Below are positions 44,963-55,585 of a stretch of DNA of 64,000 bases, in pieces. The DNA comes from Albugo candida (taxonomy: Eukaryota; Oomycota; Peronosporomycetes; Albuginales). The position numbers and the translations under genes were made by a program. Each line of letters begins with the position of its first letter. The first letter of the stretch is position 1. The notes under the pieces are model-generated. The model did no database searches, was not told the origin of the DNA, and saw only the letters and a list, made by a program, of their open reading frames with translations. Location: positions 62,001 through 126,000 of the forward strand of contig JBDOQK010000013.1 of NCBI GenBank assembly GCA_040437565.1. The letters are read 5' to 3'.

Positions 44963-45412
44963 TTAACAGGCGCTTAGATAAGTCCGTGTATGATGCGTAA
45001 CTTCGTACCACTCGTGGCAGAGATTGTCGCAGTCGGAATTGTAAAACGATATGTGATCGCAAACACTACAGCGGTAGCTGCCTTGTTCGATTTGGTAGCA
45101 GGATCCGGCCTCGCTCTCGGTCCAAGATACAACTTGTGGATTCGGTGACCCCGGGGGTGATTCCGGGGGTGATGATCCCCAGGATGGTGCTCGCGAAAAT
45201 ACTGAGTCCGAGGATGCCGATCGCGGAATTGTTGATCTCGTGGATGTTGATCCCGAGGATGTTGATCCCGAGGATGTTGATCCCGAGGTAAGGGTAGGTC
45301 GAGCGAGAGCAATTGCAGCGAATGTCATGCTAAGAGCTACTTTGGTGGCTAGTTGCTTTATTGAAGCTCTACCTCCTGTTGATTTTCGAGGGGTTTGTTT
45401 TGTTCGTGCCAT
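44963..45412 (-). CDS. Chimeric frame: histone H3 tail fused to a Ser/Gly-, Cys-rich sequence
   Basis: 149 aa, ATG at 45412. Residues 1-25 are the H3 tail (ARTKQTPRKSTGGRASIKQL, ATKVA) with changes at positions 7, 14, 16 and 17 but with K4 and K9 kept. At the point where H3 has R26-K27, the frame runs on into LSMTFAAIALARP, then a GSTSS-type repeat, a Pro/Ser stretch (SSPPESPPGSPNP) and a C-terminal Cys module (CYQIEQGSYRCSVCDHIS..DCDNLCHEW). The second part has no H3 similarity. Either the H3 gene was broken by an insertion that carried coding DNA, or this is a new chimeric gene using the H3 promoter. Whether it is expressed is unknown. Confidence 0.6.
   Translation of the reverse strand: MARTKQTPRKSTGGRASIKQLATKVALSMTFAAIALARPTLTSGSTSSGSTSSGSTSTRSTIPRSASSDSVFSRAPSWGSSPPESPPGSPNPQVVSWTESEAGSCYQIEQGSYRCSVCDHISFYNSDCDNLCHEWYEVTHHTRTYLSAC
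45243..45287. repeat. Three tandem 15-bp units
   Basis: GATGTTGATCCCGAG three times in a row, no mismatches; encodes the GSTSS-type repeat of the chimeric frame on the minus strand. Confidence 0.9.
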
Positions 45413-46033
<621 letters not shown>

Positions 46034-46039
46034 ATATCT

Positions 46040-46065
46040 TCTCTGTAATTTCGGTAATTCAGAGA
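46040..46065 (+). terminator. Stem-loop just after the H4 stop
   Basis: TCTCTGTAATT TCGGT AATTCAGAGA: ten paired bases with one bulged T and a TCGGT loop, starting six bases after the stop codon. It is in the position of the metazoan histone 3' hairpin but has a different sequence, so it may only be an analogous 3'-end signal. Confidence 0.45.
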
Positions 46066-46466
46066 TAATGGGAGGGTTTGTTCAACTCAACAATGGTCGC
46101 AATAGCGTAGGATCAGATATTCTGAGCTTATGGTAGTGAGGGCTGTAAATTAATTTAACAGAAAGTCATTTCATCTCTTTGTTTTATTTCATTTGTGTCT
46201 CTAGTTCATAATAGCCAAGAGGCATTTTGCATAAATGTACAACATAGCCACAATCTAGCCATCTCGTGTGGCGCTAATTTTGGCTTATGCTACTGTGTTT
46301 GGTCCTGATCGTATCACATTTACTGATAGGAGTCTACTCATTTGAGTTCTCCTTTTGTTACGGCTCTGATTGCCCCTCGACCACTGTATCGAATAGCATC
46401 AGCTGTGCGCACGATCAATCACAACGATAACGACGAGATAATCGAAAAAGAAACCAACACATTGTT
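46066..46466. other. Intergenic stretch without a recognised gene
   Basis: 400 bases between H4 and a convergent unknown gene; a 63-codon plus-strand frame at 46342 is the antisense of that gene's end. Confidence 0.5.
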
Positions 46467-47018
46467 TCATCGTTCCCAACGTCTCGATACATGCTTGAAC
46501 GCTGACGTATGTCTTTCAATCTCTCTATTGTGATCATGAACCTCGGTACCGCTAGTAGAGTGTGTTGTTACACCTGAAGTGAGTGTATCATCTCCAGGAT
46601 CCGGATCATCGATGCCAGTTCGGCTAGGCAGATCTTCTCTATTCTCATCGTGGCTACTCGTGTACGAAATTAGTGACGGATTGTGTAACATTCGCTGTTG
46701 AATAAGGCTCTGATAGCTCTCTGTTTCTTGCTGTAGTTTCCTTAATCGACGCATTATGCGACGGCGTTCGTGCTGATTGTGTTTTTGACGCTGTTGGGAT
46801 GACCATACCTGTAGTATCAGCTCCGATGCAATCTCAAATAGTGGCTTGCATACTTTGTACACGACTGAGAGAAAGCCAAAAACCACAATGAATTCCTGGA
46901 GAAGCACCCAAAGCGCGTCAAGCACCTTGGCCATTGTAGTTTTTCCCGCCAGTGAAAGGAACGCTAAGTGCGTTGAAATATAAAGTTCGCAATCATTGAG
47001 GCATGCAGTCATTTGCAT
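46467..47018 (-). CDS. Hypothetical membrane-anchored coiled-coil protein
   Basis: 183 aa from ATG 47018; MAKVLDALW at 46934 would give a 155-aa form and is the more natural start. One hydrophobic helix (LLQEFIVVFGFLSVVYKV) is followed by a helical, charged segment (QQRQKHNQHERRRIMRRLRK, LQQETESYQSLIQQRM) and a polar tail rich in Thr, Ser and Asp. Not recognised. It could be a small organelle-membrane adaptor. The C-terminus lies 433 bp from H4. Confidence 0.5.
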   Translation of the reverse strand: MQMTACLNDCELYISTHLAFLSLAGKTTMAKVLDALWVLLQEFIVVFGFLSVVYKVCKPLFEIASELILQVWSSQQRQKHNQHERRRIMRRLRKLQQETESYQSLIQQRMLHNPSLISYTSSHDENREDLPSRTGIDDPDPGDDTLTSGVTTHSTSGTEVHDHNREIERHTSAFKHVSRRWER

Positions 47019-47299
47019 TTCGAGAAAGCGCTACGTACACATCAGCTCATGTAACTCATGCTTGATCGGGAAGAATTAATGCTTTTGTTTGTGTCACGCT
47101 TCCTCTCCAAACTGCCACATGAACATGTTTGGCGAAGAATACATAGCGACGAAGCCATACAGCTGAGATAAACGGTTATTCTTATGGTGCAAAGGATGAG
47201 AGCTGCGTTGAAATTTCTACACAATGGTCGTACTTTCAAGCAAACATTCGTATTTGAAAGTCGTAAGTTTGGCAGTGGGAACGATGAGAAGATGGAAGC

Positions 47300-48305
47300 T
47301 TATTCGAATAAAATAGCCTGAATCGCATCGAGTTCCCGCTGCTCCTCATGTTGAAGTAAGGATGGAGGGGATATTTTCAATATACTATTCATCTGTTCTG
47401 ATGAGTTCGAAGCCCGAAACTGACGATTGGATGATACCCCGCTACTCGAAGATTCTATCACGTTTTCAGACGCATTTAATTCTCTACTTTCTCCCATTTT
47501 AGCATCTTGACCACTTCTCAGTCGATGTAGATCATCGGAGCTGAATTTAGGGAGTACCGTACTCAGTTTTGATACGCACAGATCATCGGGTGTAATTGGA
47601 GTATCCGATGATTCTGATTGTTTGGAGACTGGCGCTCTAGGTTGAGTAGTAAGGGATTGTTTTGTGACGAAAAAAGATGNNNNNNNNNNNNNNNNNNNNN
47701 NNNNNNNNNNNNNNNNNNNNNNNNNNNNNNNNNNNNNNNNNNNNNNNNNNNNNNNNNNNNNNNNNNNNNNNNNNNNNNNCTGATTGTTTGGAGACTGGCG
47801 CTCTAGGTTGAGTAGTAAGGGATTGTTTTGTGACGAAAAAAGATGAATGTGTATCTAGATCGGCTTGGCTTGCATGTGGCGTTGTTCCCAATGTTTTTGT
47901 AACATCAGCTCGGTTCGCATGTTGAGTTTTTGGCTGTGTACCCGACGATTCTTTCCATTGCTCCAAGTCGTGATTATATGTGAGATCTGTCGACTTTGTA
48001 CTTTGATCATGATCGACCGTAGAGGTACTTTTATCACTCATTTCTTTGGGCGCCGAGGAGAGGATTAGTGTTTGTTGAGGAGGTGCGATTGTTTCTGGTG
48101 CTTCAAGTTGCTCATCTTGAGTGAAGGCATAAAGCGCGTCAACTTGCGCCTTGATTTTATCCATTTCATCGCCTATACTATTGACAAGTATAATGTCTTT
48201 TTGCACAGCATCCGCTTTACAATTTTGCGAACCATTATCCGAGCTATCATGCTCACAATCTGAATCTAATTTTTCAGAAGAGCAACCGGATGCACTGTCA
48301 CTCAT
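47300..48305 (-). CDS. Hypothetical acidic, low-complexity protein
   Basis: Starts MSDSASGCSSEKLDSDCEHD. The frame crosses a gap whose flanks repeat (47614-47679 equals 47780-47845); collapsing them gives 279 aa. Composition is Ser, Asp, Gln and Thr-rich with one predicted helix (IGDEMDKIKAQVDALYAFTQ) and a C-terminal helix (EEQRELDAIQAILFE). No known domain. Probably a disordered intracellular protein. It is divergent from U2AF with 404 bp between the starts. Confidence 0.55.
47680..47779. other. Assembly gap (100 N) in the acidic protein gene
   Basis: 66 bp before the gap (47614-47679) recur after it (47780-47845). Confidence 0.9.
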
Positions 48306-48709
48306 TATGAATCCTAAATCTTATTTCGAAAAAGTTTTACTGGAGGCTTACCAAGATACTTTCGGACGGTATACTCAATATACAGAGTGCGGCGATAGTT
48401 GATTGAGAGTGACTAATGAGACTTGATATCAAGCAATGGATCTAGTATGCTGCGATCAAGAGTATGGATCTAAAGAAAGTTGCGCGAACGTTATTGATTT
48501 CGTATTGGATCAACTTGACTCATAAAAGGACTACTTGATCGACACTGGAAAGCTGAAGCTACGAATATTCGATGGATATAATCCGCATTTTCATCCAATC
48601 CATTGAATGAGCTTCGAGAAGAATGATTGGTTCGTAATTATCCTGTGCGAACTTAGCATGAAAGTCCGCCTTGTCTTTCATTTCCTGAAAATCTTTTTCA
48701 GAAACAAAC
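48306..48709. other. Divergent intergenic region
   Basis: 404 bases between two divergent starts; should hold both promoters. No motif singled out. Confidence 0.5.
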
Positions 48710-49705
48710 ATGAGCCGATACGGAGATGATAGTCGGAGTCGAGGACGCGATCGCAGCCGTGACCGAGGGGGTCCGCCTACTTCATACCGAGGATTTCGCG
48801 ATCGTGATCATGTTCCTGGAAATAATAGACGTGGAGGAGAACCAACCACTGGTGGCGGAGCGGAGCATTTGGCCCGCATCCATGGTACAGAAGAAGATCG
48901 TGTCAACTGCCCATTTTATTTCAAAATTGGCGCTTGTCGACATGGCGATCGTTGTTCGCGTCTTCATAATAAGCCTGTATTTAGTCAAACAATTTTAGTG
49001 AGTCACATGTATCAAAATCCACTATCTCAAATAATTGCACAAAATGGTGACCCGAGTGCATTGGATCAGAAGAAAGTTGACGAGGATTTCGAAGATTTCT
49101 ACGAAGAAGTTTTTGAAGAACTGTGCAAATTTGGAAAGGTGGAAGAACTAAACATTTGTGATAATTTGGGAGATCACTTGGTAGGAAATGTCTATGTCAA
49201 ATATGAAGACGAAGAGCACGCTGCTGCTGCACAGAAATCTTTATACGGGAGATTCTATGCGGGAAGACCGCTGGTGTGTGAGTTTTCTCCTGTCACTGAC
49301 TTTCGCGAAGCAAGATGTCGGCAATTTGATGAAGGAACCTGTAATCGCGGAGGCTATTGCAATTTTATGCATGTAAAGACTGTCTCGCGATCAATGCAGC
49401 GTGAGTTGGAACGATTGTACAATCGTTACAAGCCTCCTCGTCGTGGAAAAAGCCGAAGTGTTAGTAAGAGCAGAGGTCATAGTAAGAGTCGAAGCAGAAG
49501 TCCACCTCGGAAACACAAGAAGCATTCCGCACGCTCTCACTCAAAGTCTCGCTCTAGAAGCCATCCAAGAAAATCCCACCGGGATGGATCATCATATCAC
49601 AAGTCAAAATCACGCTCAGCCTCACGAGATCGTAAAGCTCGCTCTTCGAGTCATGTAAACTCAGTAGCAAAGCATACTTCAAACGGCGCAAATGTGGAAA
49701 GGTAA
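48710..49705 (+). CDS. U2AF1: U2AF small subunit (U2AF35)
   Basis: Intron-free, 331 aa. It has the diagnostic order zinc finger - UHM/RRM - zinc finger - RS: an N-terminal [11 protein letters not shown] stretch, CCCH finger in [24 protein letters not shown] with [20 protein letters not shown] and [16 protein letters not shown], second finger in [21 protein letters not shown], and a long RS/SR-rich tail ([13 protein letters not shown]). U2AF35 recognises the AG at the 3' splice site with U2AF65. The N-terminal Arg-rich extension before the first finger is longer than in animals, where the finger starts near residue 12. Useful context: the many short introns here end mostly in (T/C)AG. Confidence 0.95.
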   Translation: MSRYGDDSRSRGRDRSRDRGGPPTSYRGFRDRDHVPGNNRRGGEPTTGGGAEHLARIHGTEEDRVNCPFYFKIGACRHGDRCSRLHNKPVFSQTILVSHMYQNPLSQIIAQNGDPSALDQKKVDEDFEDFYEEVFEELCKFGKVEELNICDNLGDHLVGNVYVKYEDEEHAAAAQKSLYGRFYAGRPLVCEFSPVTDFREARCRQFDEGTCNRGGYCNFMHVKTVSRSMQRELERLYNRYKPPRRGKSRSVSKSRGHSKSRSRSPPRKHKKHSARSHSKSRSRSHPRKSHRDGSSYHKSKSRSASRDRKARSSSHVNSVAKHTSNGANVER

Positions 49706-49820
49706 TTTCCAATCTCACCAAACATCAGTCTGAGGGGACCCTTTTTGAATCTCATTAAACTCAAAGTATAGGAGTATAGATCGAGTTCATCTTATTTCCT
49801 CAATTTCTGCATTCTTTTCT

Positions 49821-50888
49821 ATGGCAAACCTCTTGAATTTTATCCCGCGCATGAGTATAATTTGCTACGATTTTAATGGCACAGGGGTAACAATGCTCGA
49901 AGATACGGGCACGCTAATTGTGAATGCATTCAGTGATTATGTCCTCGGTGTTGTGATGCTTCAGTCTGTAAAGTATAAAACCACTCAACCACTAGCCAAC
50001 GCTTCTATCACAATACTCTCTAGAAATCGTACCTGTGCGTCGACACAAAGTAACGCAAATGGAGAGTATTTGATTCCGTTATCACCGTCGACACTCATGG
50101 TACAATGCGCCAAAACAGATCTGACAATATGGATTCAAGCTACGTGCAATCTAGGTGGTGCGGATCATGTTTTGGTGGAAGGTGTTGACGATTTTATCAA
50201 TATGTCAGGCAAGNNNNNNNNNNNNNNNNNNNNNNNNNNNNNNNNNNNNNNNNNNNNNNNNNNNNNNNNNNNNNNNNNNNNNNNNNNNNNNNNNNNNNNN
50301 NNNNNNNNNNNNNTCATGGTACAATGCGCCAAAACAGATCTGACAATATGGATTCAAGCTACGTGCAATCTAGGTGGTGCGGATCATGTTTTGGTGGAAG
50401 GTGTTGACGATTTTATCAATATGTCAGGCAAGCGACTTGCACAAGAAGCAGATCCATTGACATTCTCGCGTCTGATTTGGTACCATCCTATTTACTTGAA
50501 TGATACGGCGATCACATGCATGAACTGCAGTCAGAGTTCAGATGTCCCAGCGAAGCGCCTCGGGCCAAATTTACCGACCAACAGCCAAAAAAGACTTTAT
50601 TACATTTCGTTTGGACTCTATGCTTTGCTCCTTTTATTTTTATTACGCAGAGCATTCGGCCATTCACATTCTTGTAAAATGCACGGAAGATGTCAAAACG
50701 AGCACTCAGTGGAAACCATTGAACCCGGAACCATTCAGATAGAGTACAACAACAGAAAATGTACCCGTCGTGCGTTACGAAAGCACCGAGTACTCAGACC
50801 GCCAAAAGCATCACGCACCCATTACATCGAAGCTCGGCTATGCTACAAACAATGCGTGACAACAACACTGACTGATGAGATGTTATAA
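49821..50888 (+). CDS. Hypothetical type I membrane protein with carboxypeptidase-regulatory-like fold
   Basis: The flanks of the gap repeat (50095-50213 equals 50314-50432); collapsed length is 282 aa. The luminal part has TTQPLANASITILSRN..STQSNANGEYLIPL, the pattern of CNA-B / carboxypeptidase-regulatory (transthyretin-like) beta-sandwiches, with paired cysteines and N-glycosylation sites (NDTA, NCSQ). One membrane helix follows (YYISFGLYALLLLFLLRRAF), then a basic cytosolic tail (CTRRALRKHRVLRPPKASR). No classical signal peptide starts the frame, so an upstream exon may be missing. Unknown function. Confidence 0.55.
   Translation: MANLLNFIPRMSIICYDFNGTGVTMLEDTGTLIVNAFSDYVLGVVMLQSVKYKTTQPLANASITILSRNRTCASTQSNANGEYLIPLSPSTLMVQCAKTDLTIWIQATCNLGGADHVLVEGVDDFINMSGKXXXXXXXXXXXXXXXXXXXXXXXXXXXXXXXXXXMVQCAKTDLTIWIQATCNLGGADHVLVEGVDDFINMSGKRLAQEADPLTFSRLIWYHPIYLNDTAITCMNCSQSSDVPAKRLGPNLPTNSQKRLYYISFGLYALLLLFLLRRAFGHSHSCKMHGRCQNEHSVETIEPGTIQIEYNNRKCTRRALRKHRVLRPPKASRTHYIEARLCYKQCVTTTLTDEML
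50214..50313. other. Assembly gap (100 N)
   Basis: 119 bp before the gap recur after it. Confidence 0.9.
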
Positions 50889-50928
50889 ATATTCCCATCT
50901 CATTTATTATAGACAATAATCACATTAT

Positions 50929-52483
50929 TTACTGGTCCTTCAGTATCGCATTTTGTAAGTGGTGTTTGCGACGTCGATCACCCTTCAGAATGTTACTCCG
51001 CTGCTTTCTTGACTCAGAGCGCTTATCGAAAACATCGCGCTACATTCACGACATCAGAACATCGATGCAGACTCGTTATGGAAGATACCCGGTCGATGAT
51101 GGAGGTCTCAATTGCTTCAGGAAGGTCGAACACGTTTCGGATAAAGTTATTGTGCTCCAGATGCTGTTGCAGCGCGGATCCCAAAGATCTCTTCATGGCT
51201 TCTAGTTGAAAGACAAATTGCCACCCTTCGAGCTCTACTTTTTCGCCGCAGATAGTGATCAAACTTTTAGGATACTCGCTATTCTACAAGACATACCGCT
51301 TCAAGCAAATGAAATTTGCTTGAAGGAATGGAACATACCGCCAAGGTTTGATACACGTTACGAAAAGCCATTCTTTGAGTCTTTCGATCCTGTTTCGTCT
51401 TCTTTTTGCTGCTTTCTTTGCTCATGTCCAGTATTTTCTGAACAAGTGTCCAATGTTGTGCTGAATAGGCAAGTCCAGGCACATGCTGATACAAAAATGC
51501 AATATTTTCACCAGCACAAGTTCGAACATCCACATCCGTGTGGTTCAATAATTCAATCAGTAAAGGTAAAAATCTACATGTTGTTTCGTGAAAACAAACT
51601 CGCTCGGGCATCAATGCGCTATCCCAACCTTTCAGCCAAATTCTCCGTAACAATTCCTTGTTCCGGTAGTGTGGACATAATAAGGCCCCACGATTGCAAA
51701 CTTGTAGCACAAACATCTGCCACATTCGTTGAATGAAGCACATCTTCCAGCAAATTGAGCAATTTTATCGAGTCATCGTGACCATCACTACACACAAAGC
51801 ATACAATTCCGAAAGCGCGTATGCTCTATGGTGAAATAGGTCAGCAACACTACAAAGTCGGATAAAGTCGGAACGGAACGTACAGCGGATTGTATCTTTT
51901 CTGAGGGATTTCTGACCAGCGGCTTCAGACTTTTCTCAACTCGACTGTAGAAGAACTCTTTCTGTGGTCCCATAATAAATGCGATAATCTCAAGTATATG
52001 GGCGCCTGAGGAGCATTCTGGTTGCGTCGGTCGCTTCAAGCAGTCCAAGACAGCAGTGGCCAGACTATTGCGATTTATCTTCATCAAAAAGCACGTTGAT
52101 ATCCAACTGAAATCTACCTATCCGGCAACTGGTCGGATTTTTTGACCTGAACCAACTCAGATACAACTTGACGTAGGACTACAACGCGATCGCTTGATCC
52201 GTAGCTACATGCAACGAGATCACAAATACGATCAGAGACTTGGCATACTATCACAAACCTCTTATCTGTGAGCTTTTCGACTATCGAATCAAACGTGTTC
52301 CCCTGTCGCTCATCCATGTATTCCGTGCAATTGCTGCAGGAAATTTCGCTAGAAGCCTGAGAGAAGGTATCTTCCTCGGAACATTCCTCGTCTTGTCTCA
52401 ACTTGTGTCCACCTTCGCAACATTTGCAGTGTACTATCTCGTGCAAATACGTGGACAAGTAACTAACCTTTGCGTCGGCCCAT
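50929..52483 (-). CDS. Interferon-related developmental regulator (IFRD1/2) homologue
   Basis: Seven minus-strand exons join in frame: 52483-52468, 52412-52147, 52078-51884, 51825-51629, 51573-51339, 51283-51089, 51021-50929. 398 aa; introns 55-68 bp. The HEAT-like IFRD domain shows LATAVLDCLKRPTQPECSSG, AFGIVCFVCSDGHDDSIKLL, LPLLIELLNHTDVDVR, CAGENIAFLYQ and KKTKQDRKTQRMAFRNVYQT. The IFRD C-terminal block has GWQFVFQLEAMKRSLGSALQ, QHLEHNNFIRNVFDL and a basic tail. IFRD proteins are conserved; mammalian members are linked to transcription control and to binding inactive ribosomes. The first exon is only 16 nt (MGRRK). It converges with the preceding gene, 40 bp between stops. Confidence 0.92.
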
Positions 52484-52628
52484 CGTCGCGTATTCGCTTA
52501 AGTGTGAAATGACATTGATACATTAAGAGTGACGCTTCATACTTGTACAATTGCGCTATATTCTCTTTTAAAATCGTCTGATTTCAGGCGATATCAGTCG
52601 ATAATGGTTTGGATTTATTGATTTTATA

Positions 52629-55241
52629 TCATCTATCAGTATTTGATGCACGTTCGCTTTCCTGGTCTTTCAACAGCTTCCGCAGGAGAAATTTGGCCCC
52701 TCTTGTAGCATTTCGGGGTAAAAAAAGACGACACTGCCGTGCTATCGTCAGCTCTATCTCCTCTGGTCCAGACCGTATGGTCGTTTCGCTGACTGACGCT
52801 GGATCTCCTACGATCACTTGCATCGCAAATGTTTTCTTAAAAACCAATGTGCGTTTCGAGCGCTTTTGTGGGTTTTTGTTGCTCAGTTTTGTAGCAATGA
52901 GAAGCCTTTTTTGCTTGGATTTTCCTTTCCTTGTATTCTCAGGCGCCATTGTCCCACGACATCTAGAAGAATTGCAAAAGCATTTCCATTGCAGAGCCTG
53001 GCTAGTGTGGAATTGATAATCGTACGACAATTCTTCTTCAGGCTCAATATCTCTCAGTGCAGTAATAGCAATTCGATCGAGACCACGGACACACCATTTG
53101 ACCAAGTGACAATTAGGATCACATGAATGATTTATGAACCGTGAGATACTGCCTTTGAATCGTGCATCGATATATTCTTGTTTTCTGAGCTCCATGATGT
53201 ACATGTTCCTATCGTGTGGATGCTTGCGTGCATGCTCTTCCAATCGTCGATCTTTTTCTTGCTCATTTATGACTTCGCCAACGTACTCAATCACCAACTG
53301 GCCGGCTTGGACGGGCTCTTTTGCTCGTAATGCGAATCCTTTCTCAAAGCTATGAAAGAGCTCCGTTCGAGGATATATGCGCTGATAGAGAGCACGGTTC
53401 CCGCAATTTTCTCCCACATGACAATTGAATGTTCGATTATGCCGAGCTGGTGCATCCGTTGGAGCTGGTCCGAAACACTCCATCAAGCTAAGTCGATTGA
53501 TGCAGCCATCTCCGCATCGATCCGTACATACACATGTGGGCACGTCTTCGGAAGATGGTCTAGGTTGTTTAAAGGTATACGAGTTCCGTGTCAGCCTTCG
53601 ATACGGAGGCGGATGGGTGTGGACCCGCACCAAATATTCCATAGGAATTCGAAAATGATGTGGATCTTGTAGATTTGAAGCAACTGGTTCGATGGAAGGG
53701 AGAAAAAGACTCGGGAATTTGACTGTGTAGTCCATAGTCACGACAGCCATCCGGTGATCTGTGTACCAATCTGAAGGTATTTTTGGAAGATTATCGTGTC
53801 GATGTCGATAACATAAAAGACCAACAGTGTTATACCGCGCACTTGGTGGGACACAAGAAGTGTGATATGCTTCCGGACATTTGATGCAGAACATGAGCTC
53901 ACTACTTTTAGTGTCCTCACACACAGCACAGATATGCCTTGGGCAGCGGAATCTGAATGTGACATCCTCATCATTGTCTGACTCCACGCTTGATGCATTC
54001 AAACCTCCTTTTGTCTGTGAATCTCGCTTCCTCTTAAGCCCACACATTCGAGTCCGGCTGCACTCTGCTACACATGACTGATGGTAAAACTTGTGACACT
54101 TTATACCGGAGCATTTGAGGACACCGCTACGCTCATCGATAGAGCCATTTCGTCCGCATGCAAAGCAGATCTGTTCACGATTCTCACACTGTTCACATTT
54201 CCAATCAGCATCGTCAACTTCGTCGGTCAGACCGAGACATGAGTAGTGGTACGCGGTATAACAGCCTGTTTTACACCATAGTACTAAATCTGATCCCTCC
54301 TCATCCTCCAATTCACCGCAAATCCCACACAACTCTTCATCGAAAGTATTACGCAAATATTTTTCTTTCGTTGGATGTGTTTTTTCCTGACTAAGGCACC
54401 CCCCATTGTGAGGTATCAAAGAAGATAAAGTTGAATCGGATTTTGCTTTTCGAGAAGCTCTCGTCAGCATCTTCCCACACGTCGTGGGATCGGTCCTTTC
54501 ATTCTCCAGTAGCTTTACATTGCTTCCTTTTGATCCCATCTTCACATTTTCGATGAGTTTGGAGATTTCTTCTTTCCTCGTTAATTTATGTATTTTCCAT
54601 ATTTTGGCTGCTCTGGAAGTACCCTTTGAAAAGCGACGATAGAAACAATGCTTTTTGATCATTTGCAGATATTCGGAGCTCAAGTAGACAGATCGAATGC
54701 ACAATTCCTCTCTTCTGACACTCCATACTTTTGCGGTCAGCCACTTTCTGATTTTGTCATCAAATTCATTCAAACACTCGCCTTTCTGAAGCATTTCCAA
54801 AAGCTGACCAATATTGGACATTCGAAGCGCGCATTTGAACTTGCGAGACTGATTACTTTTATGTATTTTTCTGATGATCACAGCGTCTTTGCTTGCATTA
54901 ATTGTGCCATTTATACACTGAGTAGAACGCCGTTGATCGATTTGTAACTCGTTCTGCAGTGCTTCGTTACCATCGACTAGCTGTACCCGATCAACAGTAT
55001 CAATACAAAGAATGTATGAAGTAGAGACATCTCGTCCATCAATACAGTCAGACCGCACAACTTGCTCAGCTTTTATGATGTTCGCATCTCGCGCTGTTTG
55101 ATTGTCTGTTGCATTCATTGTACATGGGTGCATGAAGCGATAATCAGTATATAATGTCAACGCAGTAGAACACGGAACGGATGAGATACGGTCATTTGAT
55201 TTGGGAATAGTGGACGAGGGCCCGTCTACCAGTGCCTGCAT
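52629..55241 (-). CDS. PHD-AWS-SET histone methyltransferase (NSD/ASH1/SET2 class)
   Basis: 870 aa from the ATG at 55241. The frame continues upstream into a gap region, where another ATG (55455) would add about 30 residues once the 33-bp repeat is merged. Domains in order: PHD finger CGICGELEDEEGSDLVLWC.. (residues ~320-370), a second finger ICFACGRNGSIDERSG.., a third RHICAVCEDTKSSELMFC.., AWS with CVCTDRCGDGCINRL, SET with GFALRAKEPVQAGQLVIEYV, RFINHSCDPNC and EEELSYDYQF, and post-SET KCFCNSSRCRG. This layout is that of H3K36 methyltransferases of the NSD type. The H3 K36 region in the pseudogene nearby is not informative. Intron-free over 2.6 kb. Confidence 0.93.
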   Translation of the reverse strand: MQALVDGPSSTIPKSNDRISSVPCSTALTLYTDYRFMHPCTMNATDNQTARDANIIKAEQVVRSDCIDGRDVSTSYILCIDTVDRVQLVDGNEALQNELQIDQRRSTQCINGTINASKDAVIIRKIHKSNQSRKFKCALRMSNIGQLLEMLQKGECLNEFDDKIRKWLTAKVWSVRREELCIRSVYLSSEYLQMIKKHCFYRRFSKGTSRAAKIWKIHKLTRKEEISKLIENVKMGSKGSNVKLLENERTDPTTCGKMLTRASRKAKSDSTLSSLIPHNGGCLSQEKTHPTKEKYLRNTFDEELCGICGELEDEEGSDLVLWCKTGCYTAYHYSCLGLTDEVDDADWKCEQCENREQICFACGRNGSIDERSGVLKCSGIKCHKFYHQSCVAECSRTRMCGLKRKRDSQTKGGLNASSVESDNDEDVTFRFRCPRHICAVCEDTKSSELMFCIKCPEAYHTSCVPPSARYNTVGLLCYRHRHDNLPKIPSDWYTDHRMAVVTMDYTVKFPSLFLPSIEPVASNLQDPHHFRIPMEYLVRVHTHPPPYRRLTRNSYTFKQPRPSSEDVPTCVCTDRCGDGCINRLSLMECFGPAPTDAPARHNRTFNCHVGENCGNRALYQRIYPRTELFHSFEKGFALRAKEPVQAGQLVIEYVGEVINEQEKDRRLEEHARKHPHDRNMYIMELRKQEYIDARFKGSISRFINHSCDPNCHLVKWCVRGLDRIAITALRDIEPEEELSYDYQFHTSQALQWKCFCNSSRCRGTMAPENTRKGKSKQKRLLIATKLSNKNPQKRSKRTLVFKKTFAMQVIVGDPASVSETTIRSGPEEIELTIARQCRLFLPRNATRGAKFLLRKLLKDQESERASNTDR

Positions 55242-55263
55242 TAGCGCGGCCAAATGCTGATAG

Positions 55264-55363
55264 NNNNNNNNNNNNNNNNNNNNNNNNNNNNNNNNNNNNN
55301 NNNNNNNNNNNNNNNNNNNNNNNNNNNNNNNNNNNNNNNNNNNNNNNNNNNNNNNNNNNNNNN
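55264..55363. other. Assembly gap (100 N) at the methyltransferase 5' end
   Basis: 33 bp before the gap (55231-55263) recur at 55364-55396 with one change (C/G). Confidence 0.85.
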
Positions 55364-55585
55364 AGTGCCTGCATTAGGGCGGCCAAATGCTGATAGTATA
55401 ACCAATGATTGGATATAAGTATGCAAAGAGGTATTTGCCTAAATAGACCGTACATGTGGTGAAGGTTTCCATATCATCGATGTCGATACGTGAACGATTA
55501 GTCAATGAGAGAGATCGAAAACAAAGTCGTTTGAACTTGATGCTTAAAGTGACAACTAAGAGGTTCGAGTTAAGGCGATCATAGA

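Noticed and set aside
44963-45412. Known Albugo effector motif (CHxC or CCG type) in the Cys-rich part of the H3 chimera
   Set aside because: CSVC and LCHEW are present, but neither the CHxC nor the Cx2Cx5G pattern is completed, and there is no clear signal peptide.
47042-47239. Minus-strand frame with several cysteines (TCSCGS)
   Set aside because: No ATG context, no domain, and no splice link to the neighbouring gene.
49821-50888. Internal duplication in the membrane protein at 50 kb
   Set aside because: The repeated 119 bp sit on the two sides of an N gap and are identical.
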